A stretch of 64,000 nucleotides of DNA. It comes from Roseovarius faecimaris (GTDB lineage Bacteria > Pseudomonadota > Alphaproteobacteria > Rhodobacterales > Rhodobacteraceae). A program made the position numbers and the translations under genes. The notes under the pieces are model-generated. The model searched no databases. It was not told the origin of the DNA and was given only the letters and a program-made list of their open reading frames with translations. Shown here one piece after another: positions 8,678-16,338 of the stretch. The stretch is from the NCBI RefSeq assembly GCF_009762325.1, contig NZ_CP034348.1:3416501-3480500 (forward strand), given 5' to 3'. The number at the start of each line of letters is the position of its first letter. Within the stretch, counting starts at the first letter, position 1.

Positions 8678-9532
8678 TTAGTTGCGAACCGACGGTCCTT
8701 CGACCGACAGACCGTTGCCGCGTGAGGCGACATAAAGCTCCAGAGCGACAAACTCAGGGCTGCCCGGTGCGTAGGTCTCGGCGCGGGTGTCGCGCACACA
8801 GCCCTTGAAGCGGGCATGCACCGCGTTCAGCTTGGTGTTTTTCAGGCGATACACGGGAAAGCCATTGATATGGCCCTGGCTGAGGTGGTCCGCGCGGATC
8901 ATGTTGCCATAGTTGTCTTCATGGCAATTGGCGCAGCTCAGCTCAAGCTGACCGGTCCGGGTATAGTAGAGCTCCTTGCCCTGCTCCCAGGTCGATTGAG
9001 CGGGGCCGTCAATGGCCACGTTAATCGGCAGACCGCGCGAGACCGAGGCAATAAGTGCCGTCATGTTCACCATGTCGCCACCGGTGTATTTCCACGGCTC
9101 GGCGCCCATGCGGTTCTCGCGGCAATCGTTTATCTGCATTTCCAGCGTGCGGACTTCGCCAGCCGCTTCGTTCCACTTGGGATAGACTGCGCGAACCCCT
9201 GCCATGCTGTCCGATCCCTCATGGCAGCTTGCGCAGGATTTACCTTCGGATCCCTCGGCGGTTTCCCAGGCTTCCATGGCACTTTCGACGAAAATCATGC
9301 CGGGATTGTCAAAATCATCCTGCTGCATCGCACGGGTCTCTTCGCCGCGGAAATGCCAGCCCGAGATCACCTCGCTCAGCGCGCCATCGACCGCCGCCGA
9401 CGCCTCGGTCCAGGTGGTCATCTCGATCTCGCCATTGACGTTCAGCGTGTCCTCGACAGGCTCCGCCAATGCCGCTCCGCCTGCCATCAGGGCAAGGGTC
9501 ATCAAACCGGTTACGGTTTTCGTTTTTCTCAT
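8678..9532 (-). CDS. soxA: SoxA, dihaem subunit of the L-cysteine S-thiosulfotransferase SoxAX
   Basis: A 284-residue periplasmic cytochrome with a signal peptide (cut near ALA-EP) and two CxxCH motifs, CASCH (100-104) and CANCH (200-204), so it is the dihaem type. Cys245 in FKGCVRD is the candidate active-site haem-ligand cysteine. With SoxX it oxidatively attaches thiosulfate to the SoxY cysteine. GGGAGGA precedes the ATG. It is followed by a terminator-like hairpin before soxB. Confidence 0.96.
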   Translation of the reverse strand: MRKTKTVTGLMTLALMAGGAALAEPVEDTLNVNGEIEMTTWTEASAAVDGALSEVISGWHFRGEETRAMQQDDFDNPGMIFVESAMEAWETAEGSEGKSCASCHEGSDSMAGVRAVYPKWNEAAGEVRTLEMQINDCRENRMGAEPWKYTGGDMVNMTALIASVSRGLPINVAIDGPAQSTWEQGKELYYTRTGQLELSCANCHEDNYGNMIRADHLSQGHINGFPVYRLKNTKLNAVHARFKGCVRDTRAETYAPGSPEFVALELYVASRGNGLSVEGPSVRN

Positions 9533-9555
9533 GTTGTTCCTCCCTGTGCTCCGGC

Positions 9556-9885
9556 TCAGCTCACGCTGATCGACTTGGCTTCCTCGTAGACCGAGCCATC
9601 GTCGTCATACCAGGTGAACTTGAACTCGCCGGCCTCGGGGACCTTGGCTTCAAATTCGAAATACGGGTTTGTCGAGATTGCCGGCTCCAGGGTCACGTCG
9701 ATGACGTTCTCACCGTTGAAGTCGCAGGTGAAGCGATTGATGATCGAACGCGGGATGACATTGCCATCCTTATCCTTGCGCTGACCACTTTCCATTTTGT
9801 GGCTGATCAGCGTCTTGATCGTGATCGCATCGCCAGCCGCAGCCGACTTCGGGACCTTGACGCGGGGTTTTACACCTTTGGCCAT
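9556..9885 (-). CDS. soxZ: SoxZ, sulfur carrier complex subunit
   Basis: A 109-residue immunoglobulin-like protein without a signal peptide. As in the family, it is exported bound to Tat-routed SoxY. SoxZ scaffolds the SoxY C-terminal swinging arm that carries sulfur intermediates among SoxAX, SoxB and SoxCD. The SHKMESGQRKDKDGNVIPR segment is characteristic. AAGGAGA lies seven bases upstream of the ATG. Confidence 0.96.
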   Translation of the reverse strand: MAKGVKPRVKVPKSAAAGDAITIKTLISHKMESGQRKDKDGNVIPRSIINRFTCDFNGENVIDVTLEPAISTNPYFEFEAKVPEAGEFKFTWYDDDGSVYEEAKSISVS

Positions 9886-9906
9886 GTTGAATTCTCCTTG
9901 ATCCTG

Positions 9907-10323
9907 TTAGCCGCCGCAGCCGCCGATTGTAACCTTGACCGTGCTTGACGCTTTCGCGAAAGAGCCGTCGGCCATCTTGGCGATTGCCACCACATCCTGC
10001 GTTCCGGCCAGGCGGATACGCGTGGAAGCGGAGTGCGATGCGGCCATCGGGCCGAATTTGAACGTCGCCACCGGAGGCGTCGGGTTGCCCAGCGCCAGCA
10101 CCATGATTTCCGAAGCCCCGGGGGCATCAACCGAAATCGGTACGGTGTTACCATTCTCAGCGATCTCGGGGGCCGTCAGCGTCACCCCGCTATCGGCCAT
10201 CTCAGCCCCGCCGGTGAAGGCTTCGATCTGTGCTTCGCCGGCAGCAAAGGCGCGGATCGGCAGGCCGAGGGTCACAAAGGCACCGGTGCCCAGGACCATC
10301 GCATTGCGTCTTGTGAATTTCAT
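9907..10323 (-). CDS. soxY: SoxY, sulfur carrier protein
   Basis: A 138-residue protein beginning with a Tat-type signal (FTRRNAMVLG) and ending in the diagnostic GGCGG arm, whose cysteine covalently holds sulfur intermediates in thiosulfate oxidation. It forms a heterodimer with SoxZ encoded 21 bases downstream. AGGAG precedes the ATG. The intact C-terminus indicates a functional carrier. Confidence 0.97.
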   Translation of the reverse strand: MKFTRRNAMVLGTGAFVTLGLPIRAFAAGEAQIEAFTGGAEMADSGVTLTAPEIAENGNTVPISVDAPGASEIMVLALGNPTPPVATFKFGPMAASHSASTRIRLAGTQDVVAIAKMADGSFAKASSTVKVTIGGCGG

Positions 10324-10365
10324 ATCCTGATCTCCTGATCTTGCATCAATCGCGCTGGGCGCGAC

Positions 10366-10839
10366 CTATTCCTTGAGCGTGACGAGATAAGCCACCACGT
10401 CCTCGATCTGTTGGGCCGACAGAAGCGGAGCAAACGTGTCATCCGCAGCCTTGCCGGTGTAGGCTTTGCCCGGGCGAATGAAGCCTTCGGTCTTGTAGAA
10501 GGAAGGCATCATCGTGCCGTCAAACATCATCTTGGCATTGGCCACGATGCCACGCAGCTCTGCCTCGCTCCAGCGGTCGCCGGCACCATCGAGCGGCGGG
10601 CCGATCTCTCCATGGAACGGCACATCGGCCAGGTCCGTCGCCGCGTGGCAGGCCACGCAATTGCCCAGGCTCTTCGAGCTTACGATCTCGCGGCCCGCTG
10701 CCGGATCACCCGGCTTGCCGCTGAGCGACGCGGCAATCGCCCCGTCTTCGAACTTGACCTCCGTCGGGGCAACCTCACCGGCCAGTGCGCCGGTGCAGCT
10801 CAGTGCTGCGATCGCCGCTGTTGTGAAGATGATCTTCAT
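10366..10839 (-). CDS. soxX: SoxX, monohaem subunit of SoxAX
   Basis: A 157-residue cytochrome c with a signal peptide (MKIIFTTAAIAALSCTGALA) and one haem site CVACH. A later methionine in GTMMPSF is a plausible distal ligand. It partners SoxA. The start at 10839 is preferred because GGGAGGA lies five bases upstream; the ATG at 10857 has no such site. First gene of the main soxXYZABCDEF run. A candidate SoxR operator lies 67 bases upstream. Confidence 0.95.
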   Translation of the reverse strand: MKIIFTTAAIAALSCTGALAGEVAPTEVKFEDGAIAASLSGKPGDPAAGREIVSSKSLGNCVACHAATDLADVPFHGEIGPPLDGAGDRWSEAELRGIVANAKMMFDGTMMPSFYKTEGFIRPGKAYTGKAADDTFAPLLSAQQIEDVVAYLVTLKE

Positions 10840-10905
10840 GCGTCCTCCCTCAAACACATTCTAAATTTTGCATACCATAGAACACTCCCGCCCGCGCAAT
10901 CAATG

Positions 10906-10929
10906 ATAAATTCTACTTCTTGAATTTAT
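10906..10929. promoter_or_regulatory. Candidate SoxR operator upstream of soxX
   Basis: A perfect inverted repeat, ATAAATTC-N8-GAATTTAT, lies in the 112-base gap between soxW and soxX. A weaker related site (ATTC-N8-GCAT, 10858-10873) lies nearer soxX. ArsR-type regulators such as SoxR bind A+T-rich inverted repeats. Assignment to SoxR is inferred from position and regulator family. Confidence 0.55.
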
Positions 10930-10951
10930 TATTTTCTTGCGCAGCGGCGCC

Positions 10952-11530
10952 TCAGTCAAAACTGCCGTTGTTCCGCTCCTGGATGCGTCTTGCATGATAG
11001 CGCTGGAAATCCTCTTCCGAATCAAGCGCATAGCGCTCCTCGTTGACCCAGGTGAACATGTCGATCGTTGTCCCCTTGGAGAAGGCACCGGGCATCAACG
11101 CCACAGCCGACTCTGCGGCAGTTTGCCCCTCTTCCACCTCCTTCGGAAGGAAGAGAATCGAAGGCGTGAACAATATGCCCCATTTGCGCGCCGCAGCTTT
11201 TTCGCTCAGCGCCTCGCCATCGAAATCCGTCACCTCCGTGTCGCCATGCAGGTTCATCTGCACGACAAAGAAGTTTTCACGGATGTAATCGGAGACCTCA
11301 GGGTCCGAGAACACCTCCTTGTGCATCTTGGCGCAATACACACAACCGCGTTGCTCCACCATGATCACCAGACGCTTGCCTTCCGCATTGGCCTCGGCCA
11401 GATCTTCGTTCAGGTCCTTGAACGTGTCGCGCATCCAGTCGGCCTTGTGCAGACCATCATCGCCCAACTCGGCGGCCCAGAGTGGCAGCGCCAGACAGGT
11501 AGCGGACAGCAAAGCGGTCAGACGGGTCAT
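10952..11530 (-). CDS. soxW: SoxW, periplasmic thioredoxin
   Basis: A 192-residue thioredoxin-fold protein with a signal peptide (cut near LWA-AE) and a redox-active GCVYCAKMH motif. SoxW receives reductant from the membrane protein SoxV and keeps periplasmic Sox thiols, notably SoxY, active. AGGAGA precedes the ATG, nine bases after soxV. It is separated from soxX by a 112-base A+T-rich control region, so soxVW and soxX may have separate promoters. Confidence 0.9.
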   Translation of the reverse strand: MTRLTALLSATCLALPLWAAELGDDGLHKADWMRDTFKDLNEDLAEANAEGKRLVIMVEQRGCVYCAKMHKEVFSDPEVSDYIRENFFVVQMNLHGDTEVTDFDGEALSEKAAARKWGILFTPSILFLPKEVEEGQTAAESAVALMPGAFSKGTTIDMFTWVNEERYALDSEEDFQRYHARRIQERNNGSFD

Positions 11531-11539
11531 GTCATTCTC

Positions 11540-12277
11540 CTATATGTTCTGGAACGCCGGAAAGGTCTCCAGCATCCATTGGGCAATGTAATTCACACTA
11601 TCGGTGGCGATGAGCACCGCAAAGAAAATCAGCAGCAGGCCCATGGCCTTTTCGACCTTCGGCAGGTGCCGCCGGAACTTCGCGGCAAAGCGCAGGAACG
11701 GGCCGATGAATAGCGAAGCAATCACGAAAGGCGCGGTCATCGCCACGCCAAAGACAAGCATCAGCATCAGCCCACGCATCGCCGTCGCCTCGGTGCTGGC
11801 GGTGAAGATCACTGCAGTGAGCACCCCGCCCACGCAGGGCGTCCATCCGGCAGCAAAGGCAAATCCGACGACATACGCGCCGAGAATCGACATGTTGCGG
11901 GTCTCACCCGCATCCATCTGGAACACCCGGTTGAGAAACCCGATCCGCAGAACGCCGAGAAAATGCAGCCCCAGGACGAAAACGACCAATGCCGCGAAAA
12001 TACGGAACTCTACCTGCACTCCTCGAAACGCCTGACTCAGCCCGAAGGCCGCCGCACCAAGCAGGACGAAGACGGTGATAATCCCAAGCGAGAACATGAT
12101 CGACGCCAGAAACGCCCGCCGCCGCACCCCCGGCGCCAGCGTGCCATCCCCGCTGATCTCGGACATGGACGCACCAGCCATATAGCTGAGGTAAAACGGC
12201 ACGATCGGCAGAACACAAGGCGAGAAGAAGACGATCAGCCCACCCAAAAGAGCGCTCACAATCGTGACATCAAACAT
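11540..12277 (-). CDS. soxV: SoxV, CcdA-type thiol electron transporter
   Basis: A 245-residue CcdA/DsbD-family membrane protein with about six transmembrane segments. Two conserved cysteines are visible, FFSPCVLPIVPFY near residue 21 and GWTPCVGG near residue 155. It moves electrons from cytoplasmic thioredoxin to periplasmic SoxW. GAGG precedes the ATG. It is the first gene leftward of the divergent soxS/soxV promoter region. Confidence 0.92.
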   Translation of the reverse strand: MFDVTIVSALLGGLIVFFSPCVLPIVPFYLSYMAGASMSEISGDGTLAPGVRRRAFLASIMFSLGIITVFVLLGAAAFGLSQAFRGVQVEFRIFAALVVFVLGLHFLGVLRIGFLNRVFQMDAGETRNMSILGAYVVGFAFAAGWTPCVGGVLTAVIFTASTEATAMRGLMLMLVFGVAMTAPFVIASLFIGPFLRFAAKFRRHLPKVEKAMGLLLIFFAVLIATDSVNYIAQWMLETFPAFQNI

Positions 12278-12318
12278 ATTGGAAGCCTCTTGGCATTGCC
12301 GCCGAGCTTGAACGACTT

Positions 12319-12340
12319 ACATATTCAAGTTATTATATGT
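12319..12340. promoter_or_regulatory. Candidate SoxR operator between soxV and soxS
   Basis: ACATAT-N10-ATATGT lies in the 91-base A+T-rich gap between divergent soxV and soxS. It is a plausible binding site for the ArsR-family SoxR encoded nearby and could control both directions. It is not identical to the soxX-upstream palindrome. Confidence 0.45.
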
Positions 12341-12368
12341 TTTAGCATAACGTCAAACAGGAAGTTCC

Positions 12369-12737
12369 ATGCGCGCCGCTCGTACATTGCTAATGGCAGC
12401 CTTTATGGCGATGGGGCTGGGCGTGACGGCCCAGGCGGCAGAGCTTGTGATGGTCCAGCAGCACGGCTGTCACTGGTGCGAACGCTGGGACGCCGAGATC
12501 GCACATATCTATCCCAAAACACCGGAGGGCCAGCGCGTGCCACTCCGCCGGGTCGAGTTGCGCGACCTGCCCGACGACATCACGTTTACCTCGCGGCCGG
12601 TATTCACGCCGACCTTTGTTCTTGTGGCGGACGGTCAGGAGCTTGGCCGCATGGAAGGCTATAGTGGAGATGAGTTTTTCTGGTTTCTGCTGGGCAGACT
12701 GATCGACGAGAACGCGCATAGGATGCACAGCCAATGA
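12369..12737 (+). CDS. soxS: SoxS, periplasmic thioredoxin-like protein
   Basis: A 122-residue protein with a signal peptide (cut near QAA-EL) and a thioredoxin-like GCHWCERW motif near residue 36. SoxS is a periplasmic thiol protein that reactivates SoxY in studied relatives. AGGAAG precedes the ATG. It is transcribed divergently from soxV and followed by soxR on the same strand after 82 bases. Confidence 0.88.
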   Translation: MRAARTLLMAAFMAMGLGVTAQAAELVMVQQHGCHWCERWDAEIAHIYPKTPEGQRVPLRRVELRDLPDDITFTSRPVFTPTFVLVADGQELGRMEGYSGDEFFWFLLGRLIDENAHRMHSQ

Positions 12738-12819
12738 TACGGACAAGTATTGAGATTTTGCCGCACTTCCTGAAAATCGGCACCTCGAGGTTTGCGTTCG
12801 GGCGGCAAGGGGATCATAC

Positions 12820-13191
12820 ATGAAACACGACACGCCGGATCACAATAGCACCATGGCCCTGCCCGTTATCACCGAGGACATCAGCGACGCAGAGATGGAT
12901 CGCATGATGCGTAACGCCTGCGATGCGTCTGCCTTTCTCAAGGCGATCAGCCACGAGGGGCGGCTGATGATTCTGTGTCACCTGGCCACCGGTGAAAAAT
13001 CGGTGACCGAGCTTGAAGAGCTTCTTTCGGCCAGACAAGCGGCGGTCTCGCAGCAATTGTCGCGCCTCAGGACCGAGGGCCTGGTCACGCCCCGCCGCGA
13101 AGGCAAGGCGATTTATTACAGCCTCGCCGATCAGCGCGCTGTGCGCATCCTTGACGTGGTCTACGATCTATTCTGCAATGGAAATCGCTGA
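12820..13191 (+). CDS. soxR: SoxR, ArsR-family transcriptional regulator
   Basis: A 123-residue winged-helix protein of the ArsR/SmtB family. The recognition region SVTELEELLSARQAAVSQQLSRL is followed by the wing TPRREGKAIYYSL (fragments given for identification). Two cysteines, Cys32 in RNACDAS and Cys51 in LCHLA, could form the tetrasulfide switch described for SqrR/BigR/SoxR sensors; a third is near the C-terminus. It likely represses sox transcription in the absence of reactive sulfur. AAGGGG precedes the ATG. It is not the SoxR redox sensor of enteric bacteria. Confidence 0.9.
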   Translation: MKHDTPDHNSTMALPVITEDISDAEMDRMMRNACDASAFLKAISHEGRLMILCHLATGEKSVTELEELLSARQAAVSQQLSRLRTEGLVTPRREGKAIYYSLADQRAVRILDVVYDLFCNGNR

Positions 13192-13233
13192 ATCGGTCTG
13201 ACACCAGGCCGGACCACTGGGAGGAGGCAGGCG

Positions 13234-14286
13234 ATGTTGGACGGTATCCCTGAACCGGTGCTGGTTGCACTTGTGGGCTTTGTCGGCGGCGGGCTTCTGG
13301 GACTTGCGGCAAGGCTTGGCCGGTTCTGCACCCTCGGCGCTATCGAGGATTATCTCTATCAGGGCAGCGACACGCGGCTGCGCATGTGGGTTCTGGCAAT
13401 TGGCTTTGCGGGGTTGATGGCCTTCATGCTGGTGCTTGCCGGAGCGCTCGATCCCAACCGCACGGTCTATCACCTCGCACCCTTCTCGCCGCTGGCCCAT
13501 ATCCTGGGCGGGCTGCTCTTTGGCTATGGCATGGCCCTGGCTGGCAATTGCGGATTTGGCGCGCTGGCGAGGGTCGGTGGCGGCGATCTGCGGTCCTTCG
13601 TGATCGTGCTGGTCATGGGCGTGTCAGCTTATGTGATGCTCTCCGGCCCGCTGGCGTTCCTGCGGGTGGCCTTCATCGACGCCACGGCCATTGGCACCAA
13701 CGCCCGCGGCTATGCCGAAATCCTGTCTGGTGTCAGCGGTCTGCCACTCGCAATCTGCGGGCTCTTACTCTCTGCGCTCGTTGCGGCCGTCGCTCTCGGC
13801 TCGCGCGCCTTTCTGGCCGAACGCGCGGCGATGCTCTGGGCCGCGGTTGTGGCGCTGGCCATCGCGCTTGGCTGGGCCGGAACAAGTTACCTTGCCACCC
13901 AGGGCTTCGGCGCGATTGCAGTCGAAAGTCACACCTTTACCGCGCCCCTGGGCGAGACCATGCTTTATTTTATGACATCCAGCGGGGGCGGCCTCAGCTT
14001 CGGGGTGGGGTCGGTGGCCGGGGTCTGGGTCGGTGCATTCTGCGGCAGCCTGATCAAGGGGCATTTCCGCTGGGAAGCCTGCGAAGACCCGCGCGAGCTA
14101 CGGCGCCAGTTCTTTGGCGCGGTTCTGATGGGCTTCGGCGCGGTGCTGGCAATGGGGTGTACTATCGGACAGGGCATCTCGGCCTTTTCGGTCATGGCAC
14201 TCGGTGCGCCGCTAACCTTCGCCGCGATCTTCGCGGGCGCTGCTTTGGGTCTGCGCCAGCTGATCGAAGGCTTTGCCCGGATTTGA
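13234..14286 (+). CDS. soxT: SoxT, YeeE/YedE family sulfur transporter
   Basis: A 350-residue polytopic membrane protein of the YeeE/YedE family with conserved cysteine motifs GRFCTLGAIEDYL, AGNCGFGALARVGGGD and MGCTIGQGISAFS. GGGAGGAGG precedes the ATG. It follows soxR by 42 bases, as in other alphaproteobacterial soxT-soxRS arrangements, and probably imports thiosulfate or a related compound used for signalling or assimilation. It is a distant paralogue of the gene at 890-1957. Confidence 0.85.
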   Translation: MLDGIPEPVLVALVGFVGGGLLGLAARLGRFCTLGAIEDYLYQGSDTRLRMWVLAIGFAGLMAFMLVLAGALDPNRTVYHLAPFSPLAHILGGLLFGYGMALAGNCGFGALARVGGGDLRSFVIVLVMGVSAYVMLSGPLAFLRVAFIDATAIGTNARGYAEILSGVSGLPLAICGLLLSALVAAVALGSRAFLAERAAMLWAAVVALAIALGWAGTSYLATQGFGAIAVESHTFTAPLGETMLYFMTSSGGGLSFGVGSVAGVWVGAFCGSLIKGHFRWEACEDPRELRRQFFGAVLMGFGAVLAMGCTIGQGISAFSVMALGAPLTFAAIFAGAALGLRQLIEGFARI

Positions 14287-14342
14287 GCGCGACACACACT
14301 TACAGACGCAACAACCCCGCCTCTGCCTCAGGACGCGCCTGC

Positions 14343-15755
14343 TCAGTTCATGTCCTGCAACAGCCGCCCGTGCTGGCGGGTCTGCGCGATCACCTCGCCG
14401 AAGGTGGTGAAGCCGCGTGACGTGAGCATCGGCAACAGCTTGCACAATACCTCTGCAGTGGCTTGCGCATCGCCCAGCGCCGTGTGACGCAACACGTCAG
14501 GGATGGTGATCCCGAGCCGGTCACAGACCGCGTCCAGCGTATGTGTCTCGCTCGCCCCGAACAGCACCGCAGACAGCAGCACCGTATCGAGCACCGGGTG
14601 GTCCCAGTTGAGCCCTGCCGAGGCCCCATGCCGCTTCATGAAGGCCAAATCGAACGGGGCATTATGCGCCACGATCACGGCACCGCTGGCGAATTCATGA
14701 AACATCGCGCAGGCCGCCACAGGATCGGGCGCGCCTTTGACCATCTCATCGGTCACATGATGCACTTTCGTCGAGGCGGGCGGAATCGGCCGTCCGGGAT
14801 CGACAAGCTGATCCATCACTTCGCCCGGCACGATCCTGCAATTGACGACGCGGACCGCGCCGATCTGCACGATCTCGTCCTTGTGTGGCAGAAGACCGGT
14901 GGTCTCGGTATCAAACACCACAAAATTCATCTGCGCGATCGGCTGGTCCTCGACGGTCCGGGGCAGAGCCTGATCCATCAGGTCGAAATCATAGATCAGC
15001 GGGCGGGCGTGGCTCGCGGGGATCACCGCCTGCGTGTCATCCACAAGCAGCATGTACCCCGGCGCGCCGCTCAGTGGCTTCAGCCGCGCATCAAAGGCCA
15101 GCTTGCCCTTGGTGCCATGCGCACGAAAGGACACCTCCGCGCCGGTCTCCTTCAGCTTTGCATGGGCCTCAAGCAGCTCCTGCTCACGGAAGAAATCAAA
15201 GATCGACGCGTTGAGGCGAGGCGTATGGATTTGCCGAAGAACCTCCGCCGCCTGCCCGTCATAGAGCACGATCTGATGTGACGGGCTGACCAGGATCATG
15301 GCGATCGGGATCTCTGTCAGAAGCGCGGTCAGTCGGTCCTTTTCGGTGGCCAGACGCGCGGTTTCGGCGGCGACGGCATCGGCAGCATCCATGGTGGATT
15401 GTGTCAACTGTCCGGTCACGGCCTGGGTAGCCGGGGCGAGATCACCGAGATATTTCGCCTCGTCCTCCTTCAGCTTCACATCAACCCCGGCATGGGCGCG
15501 GGTTCGCATCGCTGCTGCGAGCCGTTCGATCGGTTTGGCGACATTTTCATCAAAGAGCAGCCAGACCCCCGCAACCAGACCCAGTAGACCAAAGGCCGAG
15601 AGCAACCCCGCAAAGATGAACGCCGCGCCGGGCGCCTCGGGGTCAAGCCGGCTAAAACCGATGAGCAGCGACGCCCCTACAAGGCCGATCCCGACAACCG
15701 CAATGAACAGGAAGAACAGAAAAATGCGCAGTCTCAGGCTAAGTGAGGTCAACAT
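14343..15755 (-). CDS. Membrane-anchored PAS/DEDDh 3'-5' exonuclease
   Basis: A 470-residue protein. Two transmembrane segments (about 10-33 and 44-68) are followed by a HAMP-like and coiled region (70-142), a PAS-like domain (145-245) and a DnaQ-type exonuclease domain (275-460). All DEDDh motifs are intact: FDTETTG (Asp282, Glu284), HNAPFD (Asp369) and HTALGDA (His424, Asp429). Its start overlaps the upstream gene stop as TGATG. Sensor-like architecture on a nuclease is unusual. Such genes recur beside DUF294 proteins and acetate symporters. It probably acts at the membrane on a nucleotide substrate that is not known; it is not a replicative polymerase III epsilon subunit. Confidence 0.85.
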   Translation of the reverse strand: MLTSLSLRLRIFLFFLFIAVVGIGLVGASLLIGFSRLDPEAPGAAFIFAGLLSAFGLLGLVAGVWLLFDENVAKPIERLAAAMRTRAHAGVDVKLKEDEAKYLGDLAPATQAVTGQLTQSTMDAADAVAAETARLATEKDRLTALLTEIPIAMILVSPSHQIVLYDGQAAEVLRQIHTPRLNASIFDFFREQELLEAHAKLKETGAEVSFRAHGTKGKLAFDARLKPLSGAPGYMLLVDDTQAVIPASHARPLIYDFDLMDQALPRTVEDQPIAQMNFVVFDTETTGLLPHKDEIVQIGAVRVVNCRIVPGEVMDQLVDPGRPIPPASTKVHHVTDEMVKGAPDPVAACAMFHEFASGAVIVAHNAPFDLAFMKRHGASAGLNWDHPVLDTVLLSAVLFGASETHTLDAVCDRLGITIPDVLRHTALGDAQATAEVLCKLLPMLTSRGFTTFGEVIAQTRQHGRLLQDMN

Positions 15756-16276
15756 CAGGTTTCTCCGCAGATCGCCACCTGGGTTGCGTTGCGATCCGAG
15801 ACGCTGGTCCAGTCGGCGCCGGTGACTGCCCCGTCGGCCTCAAAGCTTACCGCATCGGTCAGCGCCGCCTGCCGTTTCCCTGCGCAGTCAGCCAGCACAG
15901 GCACCTTGTGCACCGGGGCCCAGCGTCCGAAAAGATAGACATCGGCGAGCTTCTGTCCGGGCTGGCCTTCGTGGGTCTTGATCGTCGCCTGATCCACCGC
16001 CACGAACCGCTCGACAAACGGGTGCGCATAGGTCCAGGGGCGATAGAAGGCACGGCTCTGCACCGTTTCCACGATCACCAGCCCCTCGGGCAGGCTGGCC
16101 TTGGTTCGGGCGAACCAGTTGTATTCGTTGTAGATCGTGAAGCCGATCATCGCGAGGCCCGCCACCACGGGCATCGCCCAGCGCGGCAACGCCCCGCGCA
16201 GGATCTTGTTCAGCAACAAGACAACACCGGCCGCGGCGAACCCCGCCACGAATGTGGCGATCAGTTCCAGAAACAT
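15755..16276 (-). CDS. Membrane protein of unknown function
   Basis: A 173-residue protein with two N-terminal transmembrane segments (about 4-24 and 34-48) and a soluble C-terminal domain of about 120 residues with two cysteines (ADCAGK, VAICGET). No family was recognised. AAGGAGG precedes the ATG. It is translationally coupled to the exonuclease gene and follows the DUF294 gene by 62 bases, so it is probably part of the same regulatory unit linked to acetate uptake. Confidence 0.75.
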   Translation of the reverse strand: MFLELIATFVAGFAAAGVVLLLNKILRGALPRWAMPVVAGLAMIGFTIYNEYNWFARTKASLPEGLVIVETVQSRAFYRPWTYAHPFVERFVAVDQATIKTHEGQPGQKLADVYLFGRWAPVHKVPVLADCAGKRQAALTDAVSFEADGAVTGADWTSVSDRNATQVAICGET

Positions 16277-16338
16277 GGCCTCTCCTCCTTTCGGTCCCGC
16301 GCCTGCCGGTCTCCTCTCCGGCCGGCGCGGAGGTCATT

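Noticed and set aside
12758..12810. TTGCCGC and GCGGCAA arms before soxR as a regulatory hairpin
   Set aside because: Only seven base pairs with a loop of about 39 bases; likely chance in GC-rich DNA.
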